A stretch of 64,000 bases of DNA from Aporrectodea caliginosa (GCA_020284085.1 JACEVL010001161.1:4456930-4520929); one strand, 5' to 3'; numbered from the stretch's first letter, positions 45,640 to 56,049 are shown. Numbers and translations: made by a program. Notes: generated by a model not told the origin, from the letters alone.

Positions 45640-46080
45640 AGTTTCTCGTTCTCTTTCTCATGACGTTCTATATTATAGTGGTTCTTGTGCATGCTTTCGT
45701 TAGTAGTCGAATTGACCACTGTTGCTCGATCCTCGTTGGCCTCCACCTTCGGGTTCTGGGACGACTAGATCGGGTTCTGCGCTCGGCTGCTCGGCTCATT
45801 GAGCGAATTCCCAAATTCGCCTCTGTCTCTGATTACTTGCGCGCGATGTGTTGCGCTGGCTGTTAGTGATCAAACGGATCTCATATCGAATTGCTGCTTT
45901 GGTTTCTCGCTACATCCTTGGCTATGCTCCACCTTATCTGCCTCTTCGCTTTTTGCTCTAAGCCTCAGGATCAGCATCTACAATTTTACATGAACGCTGT
46001 ATCGTACTACGATCGATGATCCCTTCTAAAACCTGCCTGCTCTCCCACCAAAAACGTGTTCCTCTACGTGACTCTGTTGT
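45640..46080 (+). mobile_element. LINE ORF2 C-terminal relic
   Basis: The first frame reads LVHAFVSSRIDHCCSILVGL and RVLRSAARLIERIPKF. The frame then shifts to SYRIAALVSRYILGYAPPYL. This is the standard LINE order (LVHAFVTSRLDYCNSLLxGL, RVQNAAARLI, ...LGLAPPYL). Confidence 0.75.
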
Positions 46081-46130
46081 GATGGTGGTGTCCGGTTACA
46101 GGGTTACTACCACTTTTAAAGTGGTGGTGA

Positions 46131-46407
46131 CAGGGCCTAGGACAGGATTTGTAGGCCCAGGGCCACAACTAATTTTCAAGGCCTTTTTCAAATATCTTTT
46201 AAAAACTTAGTTTGCAATTATTTAACGTCAACGATTTCGTCACGAAATAATTAGAATTTGTATAGCGCTACATTTCAATGAATAACTCCTTAATTCCATA
46301 ATTCTCCATTTCATTAAATAACTTCGTAATTCCGAAATTCCGAGGCCCTTTATCAAGTGAGGCCTGGGGCCAAATGGCCCCGGTGGCCCCCTCTGTCCTA
46401 GGCCCTG
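46131..46407. mobile_element. Fold-back / MITE-like inverted repeat
   Basis: A perfect 15-bp inverted repeat, CAGGGCCTAGGACAG, lies at 46131-46145 with its reverse complement at 46393-46407. GTGGTGA and GGGCCAC/GGTGGCCC motifs extend the symmetry on both sides, around an AT-rich core containing ATTCCATAATTCTCC repeats. No target duplication was confirmed. Confidence 0.5.
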
Positions 46408-46600
46408 GGTGGTGACGGTCATTACAACCTTTTTGGCCCACTTATGAAATAAAGTGGCGGTCAGAGCATGCTAAATTCGTATATAGGAGAAGGAGAGGAA
46501 GGGAACGAAAAGATAAGAAAAGGGAAGGGGAGAGATGAGGGATTAGTCAATCCCGTTTTGTGGGGGTAAAGTAAACAACCTTAACAGTTGCCTCTACTGC

Positions 46601-46912
46601 ATGTTTAGCCGTTTAAAAGTCTACTCTCGTAGAACCATCGATCTTTATCACCGTGCACATGTGATTCGAATGACTAAAATGAACGAATGTTTACTTAACA
46701 AAAAGATAAATGGAGACAATCTTTTTTTATCTTCTCAACAGCTTGAGCTGCCGTCATCAGATGTGACCACCATGTTCTTCGAGGACTATTTCCTCCTGTT
46801 GTTACCATCAAATATCATCTACGACCCCGTCCACATAACTACACATTGCCTCCGAAAGATGATAGACAGTTTATCCCCAGAGTCCTATATAGATTCGAAG
46901 CTCTCTTGGTGA
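46601..46912 (+). CDS. Unrecognised 103-codon open frame
   Basis: I do not recognise this protein. The second half, from LELPSSDVTTMFFEDYF, follows a good pyrimidine tract and AACAG acceptor, so it could be an exon. It lies directly before the LTR element, and its stop is 20 bp upstream of the LTR. A host or TE fragment is equally possible. Confidence 0.2.
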   Translation: MFSRLKVYSRRTIDLYHRAHVIRMTKMNECLLNKKINGDNLFLSSQQLELPSSDVTTMFFEDYFLLLLPSNIIYDPVHITTHCLRKMIDSLSPESYIDSKLSW

Positions 46913-46928
46913 TATAGGCTAACCTGAC

Positions 46929-46932
46929 ATTG
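46929..46932 (+). repeat. Target site duplication ATTG (left)
   Basis: ATTG precedes the left LTR and is repeated at 53790-53793 after the right LTR. Confidence 0.85.
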
Positions 46933-47003
46933 TGTGGCAAATTTTGGGGTGTCCGCCATTTTTCGGCATTTGGTCTTGGCATGTCGCCGCCGGAGAAACC
47001 CCT

Positions 47004-47272
47004 CTAGGCTGAGCCTCTGTAGGCCGAGCCTCCGTAGCCCCAGCCTCTCTAGCCTCAGCCTCTCTAGGCCGAGCCTCCTAGCCTCAGCCTCTCTAGGCCG
47101 AGCCTCTCTAGCCCGAGCCTCGTAGCCCCAGCCTCCCTAGCCTCAGCCTCTCTAGCCTCAGCCTCTATAGGCCGAGCCTCCTAGCCTCAGCCTCTCTAGG
47201 CCGAGCCTCTCTAGCCCGAGCCTCGTAGCCTCAGCCTCTCTAGGCCGAGCCTCTCTAGGCTCAGCCTCTTGC
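47004..47272 (+). repeat. Minisatellite in LTR U3
   Basis: About 18 variant units of AGCCTCTCTAGGCCG / AGCCTCTCTAGCCTC. The right LTR has two units fewer, which accounts for its 30-bp shorter length. Confidence 0.85.
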
Positions 47273-47288
47273 CCTGCCTCGGGGAGGG

Positions 47289-47298
47289 TATATAAAGA
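47289..47298 (+). promoter_or_regulatory. LTR TATA box
   Basis: GTATATAAAG directly after the U3 minisatellite, about 77 bp before AATAAA; the likely core promoter of the element. Confidence 0.7.
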
Positions 47299-47365
47299 GA
47301 TCGTTTTACGTAGTTCTGAACTTTCTGAGGTCTTTGTTGTGACGATCGCTTGGTGTGTGTGGCTG

Positions 47366-47371
47366 AATAAA
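47366..47371 (+). terminator. LTR polyadenylation signal AATAAA
   Basis: AATAAA followed by a GT-rich stretch. The copy at 53598-53603 in the right LTR would be the active one. Confidence 0.65.
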
Positions 47372-47558
47372 GGGTGTTATTTGAAACTGTCTGGCATTAC
47401 TTCCCTGAAGGGTGACTTTGACTAGGTAGTCGGCTGGCAGACGCGAAACCCTTCGAAAGACGACGGAGGTCTTACTAACGCTCGCCTCTAGAGCGACACG
47501 CGCCTTCCCTCGCCATCCTGAGAGAAGCGGAAGACGAAGAACCCCGTTTTCTTTACAG

Positions 47559-47576
47559 TGGTACCAGAGCCGTGGG
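47559..47576 (+). other. Primer binding site
   Basis: TGGTACCAGAGCCGTGGG starts one base after the LTR's terminal CA. TGG pairs with the tRNA CCA end. It resembles initiator-Met-type sites (TGGTATCAGAGC), but the primer tRNA is not established. Confidence 0.65.
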
Positions 47577-47623
47577 GTTTTGACGGAGATTCCTGCCGCC
47601 GACGACGCTAGAGTCAACCGAAG

Positions 47624-50600
47624 ATGTTCCAGGGAGACGATGACGAGGACGACATCGTTTCCTACGCGGCTTTGGACCTGGCCGATCTGCCGTCCAAGAT
47701 TTCTACGCCAGCTGCGAGACGGATGGCCGCGATGGTTACGCAACCGGACCGAAGCCGCTTGTTGTCGGAGATCGACTTTGATGATCCAGGGCCGGTGAGA
47801 TCGAGCTTCCGAGAAGACAGGGAAGAAGAGATGACCGTGAAACCAGAGAGAACGAGCTTCCGAGGAAAGACGGGCGAATCGACGACGGAAAAGATGAAAT
47901 TGAAACCGAGTTTCCGCGAAGAGACTGAAAGACCGAACGAACCGGGGACTTCGACGCCGAATCTGCTAGAAAATGTCAGTGACTTGCTGCGAAACCGCCC
48001 GACGCCGATGAAACCAGGCAAGTTCGATGGGACGGGCTCGTTGGAGTCATTCCTGGTGCAGTTCGAGGTCTGCGCAAGGCACAACAAGTGGACGGCCGCG
48101 GACCGGGTCGACTACTTGCGATGTTCGCTAGAGAAGGCCGCTACACAGCTTCTCTGGGACTTCGGCGCTCAACCGAGCGTCAGTTACGAAGAATTGGTCG
48201 AACGCCTCCGGCAGAGATACGGGACGGAAGGACAGGCAGAAACCTTCCGCGCCCAGCTGTACTACCGCCGTCAACGCCCGGAAGAGAACCTGAGTGACCT
48301 GCTGCATGAGATCCGACGACTGGTTGTCTTAGCCTACCCGGTGCCTTCCAACGAGACGACGCAGATCATCGCGAAGGATGCCTTCCTGGAAGCGATGAGA
48401 GACCGGGAGCTCTCGCTCAAAGTACGCGAGCGAGAACCGAAGAATCTTGACGAGGCATACCGGACCGCCCTGCGTCTGGAGGCCTATCAACGGACGAACG
48501 ATGCCGATGATCGCCGCAGACAGCCAAACCGAGTGCGAGGGACGCAAGAGACCGATCTGAGCGCCCAGCTTCAGGCTCAGATGGACCGCTTCTTGAATAC
48601 TCAGCGAGATGAGCAGCGGAAATGGCAGCAAGAAATGGAGAAAAGAATGGACGAGCAATTCCGCGTGCTTCGCCGAAGCCCTCCTACGACCGACGAACCG
48701 AGTCATGAAATCCGACCTGAGCGAGACCGCCCGGGCCCTCCGGAGAATCAGCGACGCGACATGACCTGCTTCAACTGCGGACGAGCCGGTCACATTGCCC
48801 GTAACTGCCGACGAGATCGCCGATACCAGAATCGCCAGAATCGCCAGAACGCGACGACTGAGCCCGATGCTTCGACGCCACCGAACCCGGTGGTCATGAA
48901 CCATACGACGCGCCCAAGAATGCCGGACCGTGCTACGAACAACGCAGTCTACATCCGCGGTGAGATCAACGGACGATCGCAGCTATGCCTGATCGACACT
49001 GGATCGGAAGTCAGCCTGGTGCCTTCATCTACTGTCGACGGGTTAGAACTTCGCTCTTGCAATCGCGTTTTGATGGCTGCTAATGGGTCCGATATAAATG
49101 TCCTTGGTGAGGTGCGGGTGCCCATTAAGATTACGAACGGGTTTTATATTCATACTTCCTTCCTGGTTTCTGATCAGATATCTGAGCCTATGTTAGGGAT
49201 GGACTGGCTGAGAGAACATCGCTGCCGCTTAGGGTTTGGTATGGGATCCTTATTTGTAAGACGCAGGCGTATTTCCCTGGTTAGGGGTAATGGATCTATT
49301 TGGTGCCGGCGCGTGATCGTCGCCGAGGAGGTATTGGTTTCCCCTAAGTCCCAGAGGGATGTCCCGGTTAAAACCATGTACGGTAATTTAACGACCGTAG
49401 CGCCAGCCTGGATGACGGAGGCTAAGGAAATCCAACCCGGGGTCCATCTGGCCCGCGTAGTTGTCGGTGACTACGCAGATGCTCGGGTAAGGGTGGTTAA
49501 TTTGAGCGAAGACCCCGTCCGGTTGTCCAAGGATCGCCCCTTGGGAGAGCTGCACCCTGTAGAGGTAGAATTGTGTGAGACTAACCGCGGCGAGGACGCG
49601 GTCGGCCAAGCTTCGCCAATTGATAAATTGTTAGCGGATTTGCCCGCAGAAGTGCCTGCGGAGATACGGGAACGACTAGGCGCTTTGCTTGTAAAATATA
49701 ATGATGTATTTTCCGCGAGTGATAGGGACATAGGCAGAACGTCGGTAAGCACGCATAGGATTGAGACGGGAGATGCGCGCCCAGTGAGACAGCCGTTAAG
49801 ACGACAGCCGCTGCCGCATAGGGCCACGGTCGATGCGCAGCTAGACAGTATGTTAGCTGACGGGATCATCGAACCTGCCGTGAGTGAGTGGGCTGCGAAT
49901 GTGGTGTTGGCCCGCAAGAAGGACGGCTCGCTAAGGTTTTGTATCGACTATCGGCAACTGAACGATCGGACCAAGAAGGACTCCTACCCGCTGCCCAGGA
50001 TTGATGAATGTTTGGACGCGCTTGCAGGAGGTAGCTGGTTTAGTACGCTAGACCTAAGGAGCGGATATCATCAAGTCGCGATGGAACCGAAAGACGCAGA
50101 TAAGACCGCGTTTGTTACGCGCAGGGGAATATTCAGATGGAAGGTGATGCCGTTCGGGCTTTGCAATGCGCCCGCCACTTTTCAGCGCCTGATGGATATA
50201 GTTTTATCAGGTTTAAACTTCGAGATTTGCCTGGTCTACTTGGATGACGTTATTATTTTCGGGAAGACGCCGGAAGAGCATTTAGACCGGTTAGAGCAAG
50301 TATTCCAGAGGTTGAGGGGCGCTAATCTGAAGTTGAAGCCGAGCAAGTGTCAGTTGCTGCGCCGGAACGTATGCTTTCTGGGTCACATCGTGACGCCGGA
50401 CGGAGTGGCGATGGATCCCTCCAAGGTTACAGATGTAGTAGAGTGGCCGGTCCCACAGAGACTGCGAGACGTAAGGGCGTTCCTAGGGCTCTGCTCTTAC
50501 TACCGAAGGTTCGTGAAGGACTTTTCTACGGTAGCCGCTCCGCTGTTTGCCCTTACTAAGAAGGGGAGAGCGTTCACCTGGGACGAAGCTTGCCAGGAGA

Positions 50601-52546
50601 CGTTCGATTGTTTGAAGGCTGCTTTAACATCTGCCCCGATTCTTGCGCTGCCGAAGGATGATGAAATGTATGTGCTTGACTGCGACGCTTGCGATGTAGG
50701 AATAGGAGCGGTGCTCTCGCAGAGGATAGACGGAGAGGAACGCGTAATTGCGTACGGGAGCCGCCTCTTGTCGGCAGCCGAGGGAAATTACTGTGTGACC
50801 CGCAAGGAACTGCTAGCTATCGTCTATTTTACGAAGCAATACAGGCAATATTTGCTAGGGCGTCCGTTTGTTCTGCGGACTGACCACGCTGCTTTGCAAT
50901 GGCTGCAACGCACGCCAGAACCGATTGGCCAGCAGGGGCGATGGCTCGAACGCCTCGCTGAATTTGAGTTTGAGATACAGCACCGTCCGGGCCGGAAACA
51001 CGGGAATGCGGACGCGCTCTCGCGTCGCCCGTGCCGCCAATGTGGCTGGGAAGAAAGGGAGATAGTGGCCGCGGTGATTGAAGTGCCTGATCCACCCTTA
51101 GCGGGCGCTAATGCTGAACCGTTGGAATCGATGGAGGACGCACAGCGCAACGACCCGGATTTGATCATAGTCCGAAGTTGGTTGGGAGAAGGAGCCGAGG
51201 CGCCCGACCTCGTGGAGATCTTATCGGAGAGTGAGACCGTCAAGGTTTGCTGGTTCCAGAGGGACCGCTTGTGCCTACGGGAAGAGGTGATCTACCGACG
51301 GACGCCCGAAGGGGTAGACCAAGTCGTAGTGCCTAGGAGTAAGAGAGAAGAGTTTATGGGGTTGGCTCACACTGGATTGACGGGCGGCCATTTGGGCGTT
51401 CGCCGAACGCGTTGGCAGGTAAGACGCCGGGCCTACTGGGTGGGATGGTCCGGGGACGTGAAGCGCTTTTGTCAGCGATGTTCTCCCTGTAACCAGTACC
51501 GCCGGGGTCTTCCTCCTAGACAGGGTGCCCTCCAACCATTGCCTTGTGGGGAGCCGTGGGAGCGGCTTAGTATAGACATAACTGGTCCCCATCCTAGGAG
51601 TAAACGTGGTCACATCTATATCCTGACCGTCATGGACGGCTTTACGAAGTATGTAGAGGCTATCCCGATGGCAAACCAAGAGGCTACCTCAGTAGCACGG
51701 GCCCTGGTAGAGACTGTAATTGTTCGGTATGGGGCGCCCCTTCAGATTTTAACGGATCAGGGAGCCAACTTTGAGGGAAACTTATTTCGGGAACTTTGCC
51801 GTTTGCTGGGAATTGATAAAGTAAGGACGTCCAGCTATCACCCGAGTTGTAACGGTTCAATAGAGAGATTTCACCGGACCATGAATGCCATGCTGGGGAA
51901 GGTAATTAGCAGCCATCAGCGCGATTGGGACGAGGTTTTACCCCATGTCCTCGCCGCCTACCGGGCTTCTCTGCATGAGGCTACGGGCTTTACGCCGAAT
52001 TACCTGATGTTCGGTCGGGAGACCAGGGCTCCCATCGATCTGGTCTATGGGAGGCCACCGGATGACGACCGCCGAGGTGGAACCTACTCCACCTACACCC
52101 AGGACTTCGCCGAGCGCGTGGAGAGTGCCTACCGCTTGGTGAGAGAACACTTGCGAGTCTCCGCGGAACGGCGCAAGAAGAAATACGACCTCAAGGTGCG
52201 ACCAGCCGCGTTCGCCCCGGGCGACCGCGTCTGGTATTATACGCCGCGACGATACCAGGGCCGGAGTCCGAAATGGGCTCGAATGTATACCGGACCTTTC
52301 TACGTGATGGAACAGACCGGGCCAGTGAACTATCGACTCCGAAGGACCCGGAACTCGAAGCCTTTCATCGCACACATTGATAAGCTGCGGCCAAGCTACG
52401 ACGACAGTTCCGAAGAGACGGGCGGAGCCGCCGCTCCGATCTTTGACTCTCTCGGCCCGAGCGCCGCGATGCCTTCAGTCTCTGAAGTCGACGATACGGA
52501 ACGACGACCGAAGCGGACGGTACGCCTACCGGCCCGCTACCGCTAG
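47624..52546 (+). CDS. Gag-Pol polyprotein of the Ty3/gypsy element, 1640 aa
   Basis: A single frame encodes Gag and Pol without a frameshift. Gag (about 1-380) is charged and ends in a CCHC zinc knuckle, CFNCGRAGHIARNC (382-395). The aspartic protease has LIDTGSE (D458). RT has YLDDV (D874/D875). RNase H spans about 1010-1130, with LDCDA and TDHAAL (D1087). Integrase has an HHCC zinc-binding region from H1249 and a D-D-35-E triad at D1318, D1378 and E1414. A GPY/F-like module (YTGPF) and a basic tail end it; no chromodomain is seen. It makes and inserts the element's cDNA. The start MFQGDDDEDD is the first ATG after the primer binding site. All catalytic residues are present. Confidence 0.97.
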   Translation: MFQGDDDEDDIVSYAALDLADLPSKISTPAARRMAAMVTQPDRSRLLSEIDFDDPGPVRSSFREDREEEMTVKPERTSFRGKTGESTTEKMKLKPSFREETERPNEPGTSTPNLLENVSDLLRNRPTPMKPGKFDGTGSLESFLVQFEVCARHNKWTAADRVDYLRCSLEKAATQLLWDFGAQPSVSYEELVERLRQRYGTEGQAETFRAQLYYRRQRPEENLSDLLHEIRRLVVLAYPVPSNETTQIIAKDAFLEAMRDRELSLKVREREPKNLDEAYRTALRLEAYQRTNDADDRRRQPNRVRGTQETDLSAQLQAQMDRFLNTQRDEQRKWQQEMEKRMDEQFRVLRRSPPTTDEPSHEIRPERDRPGPPENQRRDMTCFNCGRAGHIARNCRRDRRYQNRQNRQNATTEPDASTPPNPVVMNHTTRPRMPDRATNNAVYIRGEINGRSQLCLIDTGSEVSLVPSSTVDGLELRSCNRVLMAANGSDINVLGEVRVPIKITNGFYIHTSFLVSDQISEPMLGMDWLREHRCRLGFGMGSLFVRRRRISLVRGNGSIWCRRVIVAEEVLVSPKSQRDVPVKTMYGNLTTVAPAWMTEAKEIQPGVHLARVVVGDYADARVRVVNLSEDPVRLSKDRPLGELHPVEVELCETNRGEDAVGQASPIDKLLADLPAEVPAEIRERLGALLVKYNDVFSASDRDIGRTSVSTHRIETGDARPVRQPLRRQPLPHRATVDAQLDSMLADGIIEPAVSEWAANVVLARKKDGSLRFCIDYRQLNDRTKKDSYPLPRIDECLDALAGGSWFSTLDLRSGYHQVAMEPKDADKTAFVTRRGIFRWKVMPFGLCNAPATFQRLMDIVLSGLNFEICLVYLDDVIIFGKTPEEHLDRLEQVFQRLRGANLKLKPSKCQLLRRNVCFLGHIVTPDGVAMDPSKVTDVVEWPVPQRLRDVRAFLGLCSYYRRFVKDFSTVAAPLFALTKKGRAFTWDEACQETFDCLKAALTSAPILALPKDDEMYVLDCDACDVGIGAVLSQRIDGEERVIAYGSRLLSAAEGNYCVTRKELLAIVYFTKQYRQYLLGRPFVLRTDHAALQWLQRTPEPIGQQGRWLERLAEFEFEIQHRPGRKHGNADALSRRPCRQCGWEEREIVAAVIEVPDPPLAGANAEPLESMEDAQRNDPDLIIVRSWLGEGAEAPDLVEILSESETVKVCWFQRDRLCLREEVIYRRTPEGVDQVVVPRSKREEFMGLAHTGLTGGHLGVRRTRWQVRRRAYWVGWSGDVKRFCQRCSPCNQYRRGLPPRQGALQPLPCGEPWERLSIDITGPHPRSKRGHIYILTVMDGFTKYVEAIPMANQEATSVARALVETVIVRYGAPLQILTDQGANFEGNLFRELCRLLGIDKVRTSSYHPSCNGSIERFHRTMNAMLGKVISSHQRDWDEVLPHVLAAYRASLHEATGFTPNYLMFGRETRAPIDLVYGRPPDDDRRGGTYSTYTQDFAERVESAYRLVREHLRVSAERRKKKYDLKVRPAAFAPGDRVWYYTPRRYQGRSPKWARMYTGPFYVMEQTGPVNYRLRRTRNSKPFIAHIDKLRPSYDDSSEETGGAAAPIFDSLGPSAAMPSVSEVDDTERRPKRTVRLPARYR

Positions 52547-53180
52547 AGGCTTCCGATGTCTGTGAGTCTACGAGCGACGGACGATGACCGATGTGTGCGC
52601 CTTCGTCGCGTGCTGCTGTCTGGCACCCCTCGTCGGCCCGGACTCTGACTCGGTCCCCTTCCTTCCCCAGACGCCTTTTGTCTGGGAATGCGTTGAGCCC
52701 TCCGTTCTTTTGAACGTCGAGAGACCCTGGCTTTCTTGCTTTTAGAGCTCGCATATTGTCTTGTTACCGTAAATCGGTCGCTTTATATTTGTATTTTAAT
52801 TTGATTGTTGGCCCGTTGGCCGCTGTTGTGCGAATTATTGTAGACATTTTATGGGCCGTTGGCCATTATTTTATGCTGTGATTGTTTTAATTTGCCTTTG
52901 ATTGCATAGATGGGATTGAGTGCTGCCGGGACATTTTGATTTTCAGGTGTTGGGTTGCGAGGCGCCCGACGGTTTTGGGCATTTTAATTGTAGTTGTGGA
53001 CTCTGGCTGTAAGTTGCCTAGGACTTGAGGAGGTCTTGGCGAGAGTTATTGATATTTTTACGGGCCGTTGCCCGCGTGTTCTGCGGACATTTTAGACTTT
53101 GCGAGGGCCCGTTGGCTCCTTAGAGATAAGTGTTTGGGGACTTGCTGGGGGTCGCCAGGATATAGGGACATATCCATTCG

Positions 53181-53194
53181 TGGCGGAGGGAGGA
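53181..53194 (+). other. Polypurine tract
   Basis: TGGCGGAGGGAGGA immediately precedes the right LTR; it would prime plus-strand cDNA synthesis. Confidence 0.8.
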
Positions 53195-53789
53195 TGTGGC
53201 AAATTTTGGGGTGTCCGCCATTTTTCGGCATTTGGTCTTGGCATGTCGCCGCCGGGGAAACCCCTCTAGGCTGAGCCTCTGTAGGCCGAGCCTCCGTAGC
53301 CCCAGCCTCTCTAGCCTCAGCCTCTCTAGGCCGAGCCTCCTAGCCCGAGCCTCGTAGCCCCAGCCTCCCTAGCCTCAGCCTCTCTAGCCTCAGCCTCTCT
53401 AGGCCGAGCCTCCTAGCCTCAGCCTCTCTAGGCCGAGCCTCTCTAGCCCGAGCCTCGTAGCCTCAGCCTCTCTAGGCCGAGCCTCTCTAGGCTCAGCCTC
53501 TTGCCCTGCCTCGGGGAGGGTATATAAAGAGATCGTTTTACGTAGTTCTGAACTTTCTGAGGTCTTTGTTGTGACGATCGCTTGGTGTGTGTGGCTGAAT
53601 AAAGGGTGTTATTTGAAACTGTCTGGCATTACTTCCCTGAAGGGTGACTTTGACTAGGTAGTCGGCTGGCAGACGCGAAACCCTTCGAAAGACGACGGAG
53701 GTCTTACTAACGCTCGCCTCTAGAGCGACACGCGCCTTCCCTCGCCATCCTGAGAGAAGCGGAAGACGAAGAACCCCGTTTTCTTTACA
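53195..53789 (+). repeat. 3' LTR (595 bp)
   Basis: Same termini, TATA box and AATAAA (53598-53603) as the 5' LTR. It lacks 30 bp of the U3 minisatellite and differs by about two substitutions. It is followed by the ATTG duplication. Confidence 0.97.
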
Positions 53790-53793
53790 ATTG

Positions 53794-55147
53794 TATGACT
53801 AAAAACACTAAGTTACACTCATTCTAAACTTTTCTATTAGGCTACTATCATGTATCAGATAGTGGTGTGTCTACCTGTTTCATACCAATAAACGAATATA
53901 TTATATATGGAGATGAGTAGGCCTATAAGGAAGGCCAGTATACAGATAGCCTAGAGATGAAGATTATAGGCCCATCTAATTCTTGCTAAGATTAGAGTGA
54001 CTTCTTGAGATCAGGTTTGAGTACTTGAACCGCTAAATGTTTCGAAAGGGAATATATTATATAATAGGCCTACACAGCATAGTCTAAGCTAATCTATCAC
54101 TATTATAATATTATTGTGAACTATAGGCATTATAATTATTTATTGTTGTTGCTCTTAAGTAGAGAAACGTACGTAAACTCCACAATAATTATAAACCGTT
54201 CAATCATTTCAGTGGAAATCCATATATAAATTAATTTCTTTGTAACATGCATAGTCTATAGACTGTATAGACAAAATAATCTGTATAATAGGTCTTCCAA
54301 ATGTACAGCCCCTGTGTAACACTCGCCTTTATGCTATAGGTGTTGAGCATATCCTATAGACTGTAGACGAACCTACTATATATATTAATTAGCTCGCCCC
54401 ATGGCGATGGTGAATTCTACCTGGATGACTGATGCAGGTGGAATTCACTATTAGCAGCATATAATTCGTTTTCTTCCTTTAATGCTTTAAGTCGCGTCAC
54501 GCGCTGCAGCGAAGCCAGAATCTGTTGTCATGGTGACCACAGGTGCGCGATGATTCTCATCAGAGTCATTAATTCTGGCATCGTCACCGTATAGCCGATG
54601 TAGTAGCGCACACTTGTGTGGCACAGTGTAACACAAACCCAGGGATCTCTCTTAACTATGAGCCATTCCAAAGACGACATTATGCAATAGCCTTCAGTTA
54701 ACATAGGCTGAAACATAAATAAGACTGTCTCTTCAGCAAGTTGAGACTGTGTCTCTTCAGCAAGTAGTCGATCATGTCGTCATACCTATACTCACAGGTG
54801 AGCTTGCACAATTTTATTACTATATATACTGCGTTGAATATTCGAGTTAATGCACATGTCATGTTTCAAATTCAGATGACACCTCTGAAACGCTTGAATT
54901 TCATAAAGTTATGACATAATATAAAACATAGGCCAATATATGACGTACGTCTTTATACGTCTCGCTATAATAATAATAGCTGTGAATGTAAAAATTTATG
55001 TTATCCGTCTATCGATCCATACAATCTGTAAGCTATTATTTGGTTAAAACGTTCATAAACTTAACTTACAACGTGCAAATCTCATCACTCGGCTTTTGTT
55101 CTAATGTGTATTAGCAGGGCATTTGCTTTGACTTTATACAGTGGTCT
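53794..55147. other. AT-rich intergenic, no recognisable gene
   Basis: TATAGGCCTA motifs and a short duplicated stretch (CTCTTCAGCAAGT near 54730 and 54752) are visible. No coding exon was found. Confidence 0.4.
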
Positions 55148-55155
55148 GGTCTGAT

Positions 55156-56049
55156 CAGTGGCTTCTATCCCCCCTAAACAACCGGGCTCAATCCGTCCCC
55201 TTCCCCCCTGCCGGGCCTCTCCTCTCTCCCAGATCCCATATGGCCGATGTGAGTTTTAGCTCATTTCTGATTAGATAAATGTCTCTAATTCATAGGTTTC
55301 ATCTGCTAAAATATCATCAATCCAACTTCTATTTATGCGAAGATTTCTTTCATCAATCCAGCTTCTATTTAGGCAAACAATTATTTACATCAGTCCAGCT
55401 TCCATTTCAAATTGACCATATACAATGAAGACCAATGCAAAATAACTAAAGCACCTAAAATGGAGGAGTTGTTCAATGATTAAGCATGCGAGTCAACCAG
55501 TGTGAATTAAGTAGATTAAAGTCTCGCATTCGCAATCACCAAAATGCAACAAATTCATCAATCTACTCAACTTGAGTCGAGCATTAATGCATTATGGCAT
55601 GGAGAGGAGAGTTGTTCACAATGCGATAAGGATCACATGGTTCAAGTAAAGGTTACATTTAGTTGGGTAAGCCTACGGACCAAAAGCCATAGTACCGCTA
55701 AGTGAAAGTATATTTTAAAGTTGAAACCAATGTGAATGTTTATTTTTGTCAGAACTATGCAGACGATAATGTCGCGCGATTAGGCAAAGTGCGAGAAAAG
55801 TATTGATTGATTGATTGAACTCCATAACACATTAAATACAGTGTGTTAACAAAATCAAGCAACTTAACCGACGGTGTCACCAGTTCACACTAATTTATAG
55901 GCCTACAAGAAAAGTTGGTGTTTCACACAACTGTCAGTGAAGATTCTGTAACTTGTATAAAGTGTGATAAAAATTGAAAACGACACTTCCCCCCCTGTTT
56001 TTCACTGGGCTCAACTTGCGCCCGCCATGTATAGGGATAGAAGCCCCTG
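55156..56049. mobile_element. hAT-like element with 8-bp TSD (parent of the 15.2-kb MITE)
   Basis: Left terminus CAGTGGCTTCTATCC, right inverse CAGGGGCTTCTATCC. The perfect duplication GGTCTGAT is at 55148-55155 and 56050-56057. Both ends and part of the interior match 15172-15323 in reverse. The interior holds a (reverse) 37-bp minisatellite at 55310-55410 and no transposase. 894 bp. Confidence 0.9.
55310..55410. repeat. Minisatellite, about 37-bp unit (reverse orientation)
   Basis: Three copies of TCATCAATCCAGCTTCTATT, the reverse complement of the unit at 15418-15545 and 28520-28760. Confidence 0.75.

Larger units (their letters stand above)
46933..47557 (+). repeat. 5' LTR (625 bp)
   Basis: Begins TGTGGCAAATTTTGG and ends TTTCTTTACA. 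U3 holds a minisatellite of 15-bp-type units (CCTCTCTAGGCCGAG / CCTCAG variants) at about 47004-47270. A TATA box (GTATATAAAG) is at 47289-47298 and AATAAA at 47366-47371. Confidence 0.97.
46933..53789 (+). mobile_element. Complete Ty3/gypsy LTR retrotransposon, young
   Basis: 6857 bp with TG...CA LTRs, a primer binding site, one Gag-Pol frame, a polypurine tract and a 4-bp target duplication (ATTG). The order protease, RT, RNase H, integrase identifies Ty3/gypsy. The frame is intact over 1640 codons and the LTRs differ by one 30-bp indel and about two substitutions, so it inserted recently and may still be competent. Its high GC content contrasts with its surroundings. Confidence 0.97.

Noticed and set aside
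47306..52754. Many minus-strand and alternate-frame open frames across the LTR element
   Set aside because: They are shadows of the GC-rich Gag-Pol frame and LTRs without recognisable domains.
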